From: CAYVSF01 sp046482855 | GTDB lineage: Bacteria > Bacteroidota > Bacteroidia > Bacteroidales > UBA12077 | Length of the DNA stretch: 62,286 nt | Assembly: GCA_046482855.1 (NCBI GenBank) | Contig: JAWOEH010000210.1 | Coordinates: 1 to 62,286, forward strand | Direction of reading: 5' to 3' | The notes under the pieces: model-generated | Database searches by the model: none | What the model saw: the letters and a program-made list of their open reading frames with translations, nothing else | What the model was told of the DNA's origin: nothing | In this document: in pieces, positions 44,677 through 53,399 of the stretch | Position numbering within the stretch: the stretch's first letter is position 1 | How the letters are laid out: each line of letters begins with the position of its first letter | Program-made: the position numbers and the translations under genes

Positions 44677-46578
44677 ATGTTTAGGACCCTTTTTTTGCTT
44701 GTCGCATTATCTTGTCTTAGTCTGTTTTCGCAGGCTCAGAACATTTTGCTGGAGGTTGGCCATCATCAGGTTACCGTTGATGAGTTTTTACACTATTATC
44801 AGAAGAACAGAGTGAATCAGGCTACCGGCAAGGTTACACCCATTGACCAATACCTTGAGATGTTTATCGATTTTAAACTAAAGGTGGCCGAAGCACAGCG
44901 ATTAAAGTTGGATACACTCTCTTCGTTTAAAGAGGAGTTAAATCATTATACCCAGCAACTGAGTCGCCCTTATCTGGTCGATGCGCAGGAGGTGGAACGT
45001 TTGGTTAAGGAGGCTTATGAGCGAAAGCAACAACAGGTACATGCCAGTCATATCTTGATTCGCTTACCGGAATATGCCTATCCTAAAGACACACTTTACG
45101 CGTATCGGAAGATTCAAAAAATCAGACAGCGTGTAAAACATGATTTATTTGAGGAAGTTGCGAAAGGAACTTCGGAAGATCCCTCGGTGAAAAGAAATGC
45201 CGGCGATTTGGGCTACTTTACCGCCCTGCAAATGGTGTATCCATTTGAAAGTGCAGCCTATAGCCTGAAGCCCGGTGAAATTTCCGAACCTGTTCGAACA
45301 GCCTATGGCTACCACCTGATAAAGAGCCATGATAAACGCAAAAATTGGGGACGTGTTAAGGTTGCTCATATTATGCTGTTAACACCAGCTAGTCTTACAT
45401 CTAGCGAGCAACAGCAGAAGAAAAAGCAGATAAATGAGTTGTATCATATGCTAATGGAGGGAGAGGATTTTGCCGAATTAGCTGAAAATTATTCGGAGGA
45501 TAAAGGTACAGCCCATACCGGAGGCGAATTGCCTTGGTTTGAGCAGGGCGATATGGTGGCCGCTTTTGAGGAAGCCGCTTTTGAGCTCGCTCGCGATGAT
45601 GCTTTTTCAAAACCAGTAAAAACATCTTATGGTTGGCATATCATTAAACGGCTTGATAGAGAACAACCCGGATCCTTTCAGGAAGAGAAGGATGCTTTGA
45701 AAAAACAGGTATTGCGTAGCCAGCGAGCGCAGATTGCCGTGGATAGCCTGGTTGCAAAGCTCTTGCGCAAACACCAGGCTCGTCTTTACCCACAACACCT
45801 TGGTTACTTTTATGCACCCGCCAGCAATCAGGCGGAGCTTTTCGATACACTCATGGTGTATAAAGATCGACGCTATCGGTTAGCCGACTTTCAGAAGCAT
45901 ATGGCTGCTCGATTACCTCACGACAGTTTGATGCATAATCCGATTGTGGTACATCGTGAATACTTGAGTTTTATCCAGGATAGTGTTCTGGGCAGTCGAA
46001 AGGCCGAACTTGCCGAGCTCTTTCCCGAGTATCGGTACCTGCTGAAAGAATATCACGATGGCTTGCTATTGTTTGAGCTAATGGATAAGCGTATATGGGG
46101 GAAGAGCGCAGAGGATAGTGTTGCTTTACGCCAATATTACCAGACACATAAAGATGACTATATGTGGCCTGAACGTTTTAAGGGTGTGGTTTACGAATGC
46201 CAATCGGCAAAAATTTGTAAACAGGTAGCAAAAGCTCGTCGTGGAGGATGGTTTAAAAAGGGACTATCCGATGAGCAGTTGTTAAACCGTTTTAACGAAG
46301 ATGAAAAAATGTTAACAATCACCTCTGGCATTTTTAGTCAGGGAGAAAATGGTTACATTGACGCCTATGTTTGGGGAGACAAACAATTACCCGGTTATGT
46401 GCTGGTAAAGGGCAAGGAAATCAAGCCTCAACCGAAACCTTTCTTGCAAGTGAAAGGACAGGTAATGGCCGATTATCAGCAAGAATTGGAAGAGGAGCTA
46501 AAGAAGGAATTACGCAATAGGTACAAAATTGAGATTCATGAGCAAAACTGGCAACAGACCAAAGCAAAGTTTAATTAA
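44677..46578 (+). CDS. Periplasmic peptidyl-prolyl isomerase with two parvulin domains
   Basis: 633 residues with a signal peptide (MFRTLFLLVALSCLSLFSQAQ). Order: SurA/PrsA-like N-terminal helical domain (about 25-110); first parvulin domain (about 115-215, ASHILIRL...GDLGYFTALQMVYPFE...YGYHLI); second parvulin domain (about 225-325, AHIMLLT...GGELPWFEQGDMV...YGWHIIKR); then a long C-terminal part with a weaker parvulin-like fold. It is probably a chaperone for outer-membrane protein folding. It overlaps the next gene by 41 bp. Confidence 0.92.
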   Translation: MFRTLFLLVALSCLSLFSQAQNILLEVGHHQVTVDEFLHYYQKNRVNQATGKVTPIDQYLEMFIDFKLKVAEAQRLKLDTLSSFKEELNHYTQQLSRPYLVDAQEVERLVKEAYERKQQQVHASHILIRLPEYAYPKDTLYAYRKIQKIRQRVKHDLFEEVAKGTSEDPSVKRNAGDLGYFTALQMVYPFESAAYSLKPGEISEPVRTAYGYHLIKSHDKRKNWGRVKVAHIMLLTPASLTSSEQQQKKKQINELYHMLMEGEDFAELAENYSEDKGTAHTGGELPWFEQGDMVAAFEEAAFELARDDAFSKPVKTSYGWHIIKRLDREQPGSFQEEKDALKKQVLRSQRAQIAVDSLVAKLLRKHQARLYPQHLGYFYAPASNQAELFDTLMVYKDRRYRLADFQKHMAARLPHDSLMHNPIVVHREYLSFIQDSVLGSRKAELAELFPEYRYLLKEYHDGLLLFELMDKRIWGKSAEDSVALRQYYQTHKDDYMWPERFKGVVYECQSAKICKQVAKARRGGWFKKGLSDEQLLNRFNEDEKMLTITSGIFSQGENGYIDAYVWGDKQLPGYVLVKGKEIKPQPKPFLQVKGQVMADYQQELEEELKKELRNRYKIEIHEQNWQQTKAKFN

Positions 46579-47413
46579 GTATTTAGGTATAGGCGCTTTG
46601 TTCTTGTTGGTTGGCGCCTGCAATACGTCAATACACGATGATGAGGAGCCTTTAGCTCAAGTGCATGATCGATTTCTTTATTTATCTGAAATAGAATCAA
46701 TCATCCCTAAAAGTGCTAATGCCTCTGATAGCGCTAAGTTTGTAAATAACTACATCAATAGGTGGGTACGCAAACAATTGCTGGTGGATCAGGCGGAACA
46801 TCTGCTCGATGAAGATTCTCGAAATATCTCACGACAAGTAGAGGATTATCGCAACTCCTTGCTTATCTATAAATATCAACAAAAGTTAATCCAGCAAAAG
46901 CTTGATACTGTCGTGACTGATAAGGAGATGGAATCCTACTATAACGAGTACAAAAGTAATTTTATCTTACCGAATAATATTGTTAAAGCATTATACATAA
47001 AATTGCCCAAAACATCGCCTGATGTGCATAAAGTAAAGCAGCTATACAAGTCAGATGATCCTGATGATCAGAGCAGGTTGCAAGATTACTGCTATCAGTA
47101 TGCGGTGAAGTATGATCACTTTGATAATGAATGGATTAATTTCAAGCAGGTTTTGGGGCAAATACCCACAGATATTAACGACGAAGAACGGTTTCTGCGG
47201 TTTCGTAAATATATGGAAACGGAAGATTCTTTATTTCTTTACTTCCTGCGTATTAAAGATTACCATTTGCAAGGATCTGAGCAACCACTGGCTTATGCCA
47301 AAAGTCGCATACGTTCAATTATATTGAATAAACGTAAGTTTAACTTTATCGAAGAGTTAGAGAACGAAGTCTATAATAAGGCATTAAATCGAAACGAATT
47401 TGTCATTTACTAA
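46538..47413 (+). CDS. Lipoprotein related to the parvulin/SurA group, no complete parvulin domain seen
   Basis: 291 residues from the ATG at 46538, inside the end of the previous gene. The N-terminus has a lipoprotein signal with lipobox LVGAC (Cys at about residue 27). A helical domain follows that resembles the SurA N-terminal chaperone part (NNYINRWVRKQLLVDQAEHLL and KYQQKLIQQKLDTVVTDKEMESYY). The usual parvulin motifs (HIL, GG, GYH) are missing, so isomerase activity is doubtful and a holdase role is more likely. It sits between two parvulin genes. Confidence 0.75.
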   Translation: MSKTGNRPKQSLIKYLGIGALFLLVGACNTSIHDDEEPLAQVHDRFLYLSEIESIIPKSANASDSAKFVNNYINRWVRKQLLVDQAEHLLDEDSRNISRQVEDYRNSLLIYKYQQKLIQQKLDTVVTDKEMESYYNEYKSNFILPNNIVKALYIKLPKTSPDVHKVKQLYKSDDPDDQSRLQDYCYQYAVKYDHFDNEWINFKQVLGQIPTDINDEERFLRFRKYMETEDSLFLYFLRIKDYHLQGSEQPLAYAKSRIRSIILNKRKFNFIEELENEVYNKALNRNEFVIY

Positions 47414-47447
47414 TCCCAGAAATAAAACCTATTCTTACATGATACGA

Positions 47448-48791
47448 ATGAAAAAATATGTCAGCCTGCTTCTTATTTCCCTTATGAGCGCCCTAAGTGC
47501 TCATAGCTATGCACAGGAAATTGTGGATAGAATTGTTGCTACGGTTGGAGAAAAGATTGTTTTACAGTCCGATGTTGAAAATCAGGTGTTGCAAATGCGT
47601 GCCCAGGGAGCTTACAAGGGGGGCGATATACATTGTGATGTATTGGAGCAGCTGTTGGTGCAAAAGCTGCTGCTTAATCAGGCGGAGTTAGATAGTGTAG
47701 AGGTAAGTGCCAGCCGTGTTGAGCAGGAATTGGAAATGCGATTGCTCCATTTTGTCCGACAGGTAGGCTCTCAAAAGAAATTGGAGGACTATTACAAAAA
47801 ATCGATGGCGGAGATTAAGGAGGATTTCCGTCCGGTGATTCGTGATCAGATGATTACTGAAACCATGCGCCAAAATATAACTACAGGCATAGATGTTTCA
47901 CCCAGGGAGGTTCGGGATTATTATAATCAGTTGCCCAAGGATAGTATTCCGATGATCGATCCTAAGTACAAGTTAGCACAGGTAGCTGTTTACCCTACCG
48001 AAAGTGAAGAGGCAAAATTGAAGGCTCGGGAGAAACTCCTGGAATTACGTGAGCGCGTGTTGCAGGGAGAACGATTTAGTACATTGGCTGTATTGTACTC
48101 ACAGGATCCGGGCAGTGCTCGTCAGGGTGGCGAGATTGGTTTTCGTACACGTCAGGAGCTCGATCCGGAATTTGCAAAGACAGCTTTTAGCTTGAAAGAG
48201 GGACAGGTATCCAGAATTATTCGCTCAAGCTTTGGCTATCACATCATTCAAATGATTGGCCGTGAAGGCGAACAGGTGAATGTACGGCATATCCTGATAA
48301 TTCCTGAGATAACAGCCGACCAACGACAAAAAGCAATAAGTCGGTTGGATAGTGTGAAAACATTGATTCAGCAAGATAGTCTGACATTTGTTGAAGCTGC
48401 TATCATCTACTCTGAAGATCAACGATCACGTATGAGCAAAGGCCTTTTTATGAATCCTATGAATTCTGATCCTTACTGGACTGCCGACGTCCTGCCTGCT
48501 GAAGAATACGAAGCCGTAAAAGATCTTGAGGAGGGCGAGATTGCTGGCCCGTTTCTCACTCGTGATGAGGAGAATAAAGATGTGTACAAACTCATGAAGC
48601 TTCAGGAACGTACCAAGCCTCACAGAGCAAACTTGGAACAAGATTATGCAACCATTAAAGAGATGTTGATTGCTCATAAAAAAAGGGAAAAGGTGGAGAA
48701 TTGGACAAAGGAGAAACGAGCCGCTACCTATATTCATGTCGATGATGCCTTTATGGATTGTGAGTTCTTGAAGAAAGGGTGGCTAAAATAG
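47448..48791 (+). CDS. SurA-like periplasmic chaperone/peptidyl-prolyl isomerase
   Basis: 447 residues from the ATG at 47448; an in-frame ATG at 47439 is also possible. Signal peptide MKKYVSLLLISLMSALSAHSYAQ, then the SurA N-domain starting EIVDRIVATVGEKIVLQSDV, two parvulin domains (about 168-268 with GGEIGFRTRQELDPEF and GYHIIQMI; about 270-380 with VRHILIIPE), and a C-terminal helix completing the N-domain. The order N-P1-P2-C equals E. coli SurA. It is third in the guaB-parvulin-lipoprotein-SurA-OstA run. Confidence 0.92.
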   Translation: MKKYVSLLLISLMSALSAHSYAQEIVDRIVATVGEKIVLQSDVENQVLQMRAQGAYKGGDIHCDVLEQLLVQKLLLNQAELDSVEVSASRVEQELEMRLLHFVRQVGSQKKLEDYYKKSMAEIKEDFRPVIRDQMITETMRQNITTGIDVSPREVRDYYNQLPKDSIPMIDPKYKLAQVAVYPTESEEAKLKAREKLLELRERVLQGERFSTLAVLYSQDPGSARQGGEIGFRTRQELDPEFAKTAFSLKEGQVSRIIRSSFGYHIIQMIGREGEQVNVRHILIIPEITADQRQKAISRLDSVKTLIQQDSLTFVEAAIIYSEDQRSRMSKGLFMNPMNSDPYWTADVLPAEEYEAVKDLEEGEIAGPFLTRDEENKDVYKLMKLQERTKPHRANLEQDYATIKEMLIAHKKREKVENWTKEKRAATYIHVDDAFMDCEFLKKGWLK

Positions 48792-48801
48792 ATATCCAAT
48801 T

Positions 48802-50304
48802 ATGATGCATAAGTTGCTCTTTTTGATTTTGGGGGTATTTTGCGCTACCTTGGGGGTAGCACAGGATACCCCCAAAAAGATGAAGATAGAGATTCGACGA
48901 GCCGATTACATTGAGTTTGATGAGAATATCGGGAATCAGGCACGACGAATTGTGGGAGATGTTTTGTTTGAACATAATCAGGTGTTGATGCACTGTGATA
49001 GTGCCTATTCCTATCCGACAAATAAAATCGAGGCTTTTGGAAATGTGCACGTTAATCAGGGCGATACATTGCATATGTATGGCGATTATTTGGAATATGA
49101 TGGCAATACAAATAATGGGAAAGTAAAATATAACGTTCGACTTCGGGACGATGAGACGCTTTTAGTTACTGACACACTTTATTTTAACTCTCGCACAAGC
49201 ATTGCCAACTATTTAACGGGAGGAACGATTACGAATAAAGACCAACAACTTGATAGTAGAATTGGGTTCTATTATTCCAGTAGGAAAATTGTGCATTTTA
49301 AAGATAGTGTACGTATTACCACCCCCGATTACCTTGTGAAGACCGATACACTGAAGTATAACCTCAGCTCAGAAACAGCCTATTTTCTTGGCCCTACCGA
49401 AATGTTTAGCGAAGAGCATTACCTCTATTGCGAGCGTGGTAATTTTAAGGCAAATGAAAAGACTTTCCAATGTGAGCAAAATGTCTATTACAAAAATGGC
49501 TCCAGCTTCATGTGGAGCGATTTCCTGTTTTATAACGACAGCCTCGATTATGGATGGGCCCGGCAAAATGTACGCATGGAGGATACCGTCGAACGCGTGA
49601 TCATGACGGGACATTATGCCTACTACAAACAGGAACCGGAAATGGGCTACGTGACCGATAGCGCCCTGATGATTATCTACGATGAGAAAGATTCGCTGTT
49701 TTTACATGCCGATACCCTTTATTCGAATGTTGACAGCACCGGAGAGGAGCATGTTTTTAAAGCGTATAAAAAAGCCCAATTTTACCGCTCCGATCTACAA
49801 GGTCGTTGCGATAGTTTGGTATACCAAACACACGACTCCTCTATTACCATGTATCAGCTTCCGGTTCTTTGGAGTGGGCAAAATCAAATAACTGCCGCTC
49901 AAATGACCTTTTACCTGAAGGATGAAGCCATCGACCGCTTTGAGATGGGTGGGAATGCCTTGATTATTAGTAAGGAAGATACAAGTAACTATAACCAACT
50001 TAGGGGTAAGGTGATGAAAGGATTTTTTCGTCAGGGCGATTTACGTCGGGTTGATGTATTTGGGAATGCCCAATCGATTTATTTTACCCGCGATAAGGAA
50101 GAGCTGATTGGGATTAATCAGGCTGAAAGTAGCGATATGCGTATTCTTATGGTCGACTCACAGGTAACCAGTGTAAATATGATTCTAAAACCTGATGGAA
50201 CGATGTATCCTGTAGGGCAATTGGAAGAGACCAAATTGAGTGGCTTTGAGTGGCTGGAGCCTTTGCGTCCCATATCCCCAAAGTCTGTATTTATATGGAA
50301 ATAA
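48802..50304 (+). CDS. OstA-like protein (LptA/LptD N-domain type)
   Basis: 500 residues with a signal peptide (MMHKLLFLILGVFCATLGVAQ). The N-terminal part (about 28-190) is the OstA-like beta-jellyroll: ADYIEFDEN, RRIVGDVLFEHNQVLMHCDSA, GNVHVNQGDTLHMYGDYLEYDG. The C-terminal two thirds continue in similar strands with no obvious barrel. Such proteins are thought to help transport lipopolysaccharide across the periplasm. The 10-bp gap after the SurA-like gene indicates the same transcript, fitting an outer-membrane assembly role for the whole cluster. The function is from family, not tested here. Confidence 0.88.
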   Translation: MMHKLLFLILGVFCATLGVAQDTPKKMKIEIRRADYIEFDENIGNQARRIVGDVLFEHNQVLMHCDSAYSYPTNKIEAFGNVHVNQGDTLHMYGDYLEYDGNTNNGKVKYNVRLRDDETLLVTDTLYFNSRTSIANYLTGGTITNKDQQLDSRIGFYYSSRKIVHFKDSVRITTPDYLVKTDTLKYNLSSETAYFLGPTEMFSEEHYLYCERGNFKANEKTFQCEQNVYYKNGSSFMWSDFLFYNDSLDYGWARQNVRMEDTVERVIMTGHYAYYKQEPEMGYVTDSALMIIYDEKDSLFLHADTLYSNVDSTGEEHVFKAYKKAQFYRSDLQGRCDSLVYQTHDSSITMYQLPVLWSGQNQITAAQMTFYLKDEAIDRFEMGGNALIISKEDTSNYNQLRGKVMKGFFRQGDLRRVDVFGNAQSIYFTRDKEELIGINQAESSDMRILMVDSQVTSVNMILKPDGTMYPVGQLEETKLSGFEWLEPLRPISPKSVFIWK

Positions 50305-50330
50305 AAAAAGAGCCCTTAAAGGCTCTTTTT
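50303..50330. terminator. Bidirectional terminator after the OstA-like gene
   Basis: AAAAAGAGCC pairs with GGCTCTTTTT around a 6-nt loop. It overlaps the stop codons of both convergent genes (OstA-like and DUF2795), so it is very compact. Confidence 0.9.
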
Positions 50331-50550
50331 AATATTCATCTTCATTGAAGAAGAAATCGTCTTTACTTGGATAATCTGGCCAGATATCTTCAATACTCTC
50401 ATAGACCTCTCCTTCATCTTCTATTTCCTGTAAATTCTCGATAACTTCAAGAGGAGCACCCGAACGCATTGCATAATCGATGAGCTCATCTTTTGTTGCT
50501 GGCCAAGGCGCGTCCTCCAATCTTGATGCGAGTTCTAATGTCCAGTACAT
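50329..50550 (-). CDS. Small acidic DUF2795 protein
   Basis: 73 residues from the ATG at 50550, chosen because the family start is MYWTLELASRLEDAPWPATKDE; a longer in-frame ATG at 50589 lies in the promoter. The sequence is strongly acidic with a C-terminal run FFFNEDEY. DUF2795 proteins of this exact type are widespread in Bacteroidota and of unknown role. It has a well-formed promoter at 50587-50616. Confidence 0.85.
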   Translation of the reverse strand: MYWTLELASRLEDAPWPATKDELIDYAMRSGAPLEVIENLQEIEDEGEVYESIEDIWPDYPSKDDFFFNEDEY

Positions 50551-50586
50551 ATACTTATTAATTTTAGTGGCTATTACAAAGTTTTG

Positions 50587-50616
50587 CAAATATAGAAATA
50601 TAATTCACAATTCAAA
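50587..50616 (-). promoter_or_regulatory. Consensus Bacteroidota promoter for the DUF2795 gene
   Basis: TTTG (-33, 50613-50616 on the minus strand) and TATATTTG (-7, 50587-50594) are 18 bp apart, a full match to the -33/-7 consensus. The start is expected near 50580, about 30 nt before the ATG at 50550. Best of this type in the window. Confidence 0.65.
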
Positions 50617-50624
50617 GATTCATT

Positions 50625-51173
50625 TTAAACTCTCGGTTTCCATTCAACTTCTTTTGCTTTAAGCTGCTTTGTCAGGGCTCTTGAAAGCACAAAAAGGTAA
50701 TCTGATAAACGATTCAGGTACTGAATAACTTGCTGGCTGTTGCTAAACTCCTTCTGTACCTTTAGGGTAACGCGCTCGGCTCTTCGGCATACATTGCGAG
50801 CGATATGACAAAACGATACCGTTGAGTGTCCTCCGGGCAGCACAAAGGCCCGTAATGGGGGCAGATCTTTTTCCATTGCGTCAATGGCACGTTCCAGATA
50901 CGTGATATCTCCGGAAGAAAGTTCGGGTAATTTTACTTCACAGTTCTCACAATCGGTAGCAACAATTGAGGCACAGGTCATGAGTCTGTCCTGTATTTCA
51001 ATCAGTTCCTCTTCTTGTTTTTTCGTTATGGCAACATCGCGCAAAAGCCCTATGTAGGCTGTTAATTCGTCGATGGTTCCATACGATTCAATGCGCTCAT
51101 TATCCTTTGGTATTCGGGTTCCGCCAATCAGTGATGTTTCTCCCCGATCGCCTGTTTTCGTATAGATTTTCAT
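50625..51173 (-). CDS. Cob(I)yrinic acid a,c-diamide adenosyltransferase (PduO type)
   Basis: 182 residues, a five-helix-bundle enzyme that transfers the adenosyl group of ATP to corrinoid cobalt, making coenzyme B12. The ATP-binding N-terminus KIYTKTGDRGETSLIGG is intact, as are SYGTIDELTAYIG and the conserved CRRAERVT and YLNRLSDYLF segments near the C-terminus. No cobalamin riboswitch is recognisable in the 175 bp upstream. No other B12 genes are in the window. Confidence 0.92.
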   Translation of the reverse strand: MKIYTKTGDRGETSLIGGTRIPKDNERIESYGTIDELTAYIGLLRDVAITKKQEEELIEIQDRLMTCASIVATDCENCEVKLPELSSGDITYLERAIDAMEKDLPPLRAFVLPGGHSTVSFCHIARNVCRRAERVTLKVQKEFSNSQQVIQYLNRLSDYLFVLSRALTKQLKAKEVEWKPRV

Positions 51174-51348
51174 GATAGGTCGCTATTCGTTGATTATTGA
51201 CAACACGCAAGCTTTGTGTATATGGTGTACATTTTTTTTTGAAAGAAGCTGCGAATTTGCAGATTATCCTTCCCAAATGCAAGCTATTTACAAGAAAATG
51301 CCTGTTTTCAACATTAACACAAGAGCCTGAAGAATGTTTAGCCTTTTG

Positions 51349-52059
51349 TTATAAGCTAAGGTTCCTGATAGGTTTTTCATTGAGCGTATCACTCTCAATC
51401 TTTCCATCACGCAACCGGATAACCCGATTGGCATGAAGGGCAATGTCCTCCTCGTGTGTAACGACAATAATCGTATTGCCCAAAGCGTGAATTTGCTCAA
51501 ATAGGTTCATGATGTCTACAGAGGTTTTAGAGTCAAGGTTTCCTGTAGGCTCATCAGCTAAGATGATGGAGGGTTTGTTTACCAGCGCTCTGGCAACGGC
51601 TACGCGTTGACGCTGACCGCCGGATAATTCGTTGGGTTTGTGCGTCATTCGATCGTCCAAGCCCACATGAAAAAGCGATTCGCGTGCCATGGCTATGCGT
51701 TCCTCTTTAGGAATACCTGCGTAAATAAGAGGGAGGGTTACATTTTCCAATGCTGTATAGCGGGGCAAGAGGTTGAAAGTTTGGAAGACAAAACCGATCT
51801 CTTTGTTGCGTATCTCGGCTAATTGATCATCAATCAGCTTGCTAACATCGGTATTGTTCAGTATGTACTGGCCTCCAGTGGGGGTGTCAAGACACCCCAG
51901 AATATTCATCAAGGTTGATTTTCCTGAACCTGATGGCCCCATAATGGCTACATACTCATTCTTGTTGATGGTAAGTGACACTTTTCGTAGCGCCCGGATT
52001 GTTTCCGTTCCTACATGGTAGTGCTTGGTAATATCGTTGAATGTGATAACATTTTCCAT
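51349..52059 (-). CDS. ABC transporter ATP-binding protein (LolD/MacB type)
   Basis: 236 residues, one nucleotide-binding domain. Walker A GPSGSGKST (41-49), Q-loop in VFQTFNLLPR, signature LSGGQRQRVAVARAL, Walker B ILADEPTGNLD, and switch His in VVTHEEDIA. The LolD-type insertion after the Q-loop is short. No permease gene is adjacent, so the membrane partner is unknown; exporter-type, lipoprotein-release-type or FtsE-like roles are all possible. It is followed by a 175-bp gap and then the cobalamin gene. Confidence 0.9.
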   Translation of the reverse strand: MENVITFNDITKHYHVGTETIRALRKVSLTINKNEYVAIMGPSGSGKSTLMNILGCLDTPTGGQYILNNTDVSKLIDDQLAEIRNKEIGFVFQTFNLLPRYTALENVTLPLIYAGIPKEERIAMARESLFHVGLDDRMTHKPNELSGGQRQRVAVARALVNKPSIILADEPTGNLDSKTSVDIMNLFEQIHALGNTIIVVTHEEDIALHANRVIRLRDGKIESDTLNEKPIRNLSL

Positions 52060-52577
52060 AATCCGGCAATTTTGTACACGAAAATAACGAAATAAATCCT
52101 TATTTCTTCTTTCGAGAATTGTTTTTTTAGCGTTAGCTGCGAGTTTTTCTTGTTCCCTTTTTCCTCTTGGCTACATAAGGGTATTTGAAAGCATTCCACT
52201 TATAAAAAGCTTATCTGTCCGACCCCCTTCCGAAGGAAAGGTTTAGTCCGATTTTTCTTTTCTTCGACAGGGAGTCTGGTATAGTAAATCAGGCTTTTAC
52301 TGCTCTGTTGTGAGTTTAAGTCATTGCCATGTTTTGTTATTTTGTTATCAGGGCTACGCCCCTTCTATTTTCTATTCTAGTTATTTATCGAAGATTATAG
52401 CGCTAAAGCGTCATTTTTTGTTAATGGGGTAAGATCTTTTTAATGCTCATTTAGTCCATTGTAACAAAATTCGTATCGCCTGCTGTTTGCCAATGGATAA
52501 AACCTACTGGACAACTGCCATAGCGGATTGATTATGAGTTTATTGCCATTCTATGTTACTGAAAGCAATAAGTGCCA
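52060..52577. other. 518-bp gene-free region
   Basis: Between the ABC ATPase and the methyltransferase, both on the minus strand. It contains no convincing gene, no recognisable RNA and no clear terminator. Small dyads (for example CCTTCCGAAGG near 52225 and AGCGCTAAAGCG near 52400) are weak. Confidence 0.5.
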
Positions 52578-53369
52578 CTAAAACCGAATGGTAAAGTGCT
52601 GGTTGTTTAACCCTTTGCGGAATAGAACAATGCCTAACCGAAAAAGGTCGAAAGACATGGTAACATCCGGATGCTGTTTAATCTTTTCCCAGGCTTTCTC
52701 CATATGTTTTGACCAGTGTATGTCATGCAAAATGAATATAGCCTTGCTGCTTCGCTGTTTAAGTAACAGGTTGAAATAGTGCAGTGTAGGTTCACAGGCG
52801 TGATTTCCATCAATAAATGCCATGTCGATGGAGGTGAGGGAAGGAGCCAGTTGGGGCAGAAGGGTATCGAAAAGGCCCTGATGAAAATGGGTGTTGGTTA
52901 GTCCCACTTTATGTGCTTTTTCACGAGCCACATTGAGTTTGTTTTCGCTACCTTCGAGGGTGTGAACCTCTGCCTCGGGAGCTCCTGCAGCCAGGCAAAG
53001 TGTACTAAGGCCCACTGACGTGCCTATTTCAACAATGCACTTGGGTTCCCATCCACGTGCCAGGCGAAAAAGCAAGTTGGCCTCTTTTTTGTGTACACCT
53101 TGGTGTTTACTTATGCTGGCAACAGTAGCACTCACTTTGCTTGTATAATGTGAAGCTTCTCCGGGGGTGGTGTAGAAAATCTTTTTTTTATCTTTACGGT
53201 ATTGACTTAGGATAGTTTCTATCTCCGGAGCAAGATAGCAGCGCGATGGGCGTAGATATTTGCGTATAAATTGATAAGCACATGGGGAGTGAATGCCATG
53301 GCCATTTTGATGCCGGCTGGTTAGCAGGTAGTGCAAATAACGGAAACGATGATATAAAGCCTGATTCAT
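52578..53369 (-). CDS. Class I SAM-dependent methyltransferase
   Basis: 263 residues. SAM motif I is VEIGTSVGLSTLCLAAG (near residue 115), followed by HTLEGSENKLNVAREKAHKVG and the motif IV-like SIDMAFIDGNHACEP with a late HDIHW. This is the Methyltransf_24/O-methyltransferase type, close in layout to enzymes acting on small molecules or glycans; the acceptor is unknown. About 90 N-terminal residues are less conserved. Divergent from recG, whose ATG is 30 bp away. Confidence 0.85.
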   Translation of the reverse strand: MNQALYHRFRYLHYLLTSRHQNGHGIHSPCAYQFIRKYLRPSRCYLAPEIETILSQYRKDKKKIFYTTPGEASHYTSKVSATVASISKHQGVHKKEANLLFRLARGWEPKCIVEIGTSVGLSTLCLAAGAPEAEVHTLEGSENKLNVAREKAHKVGLTNTHFHQGLFDTLLPQLAPSLTSIDMAFIDGNHACEPTLHYFNLLLKQRSSKAIFILHDIHWSKHMEKAWEKIKQHPDVTMSFDLFRLGIVLFRKGLNNQHFTIRF

Positions 53370-53399
53370 AGTAGCAATTTACAACAAATGTTGTGACGA

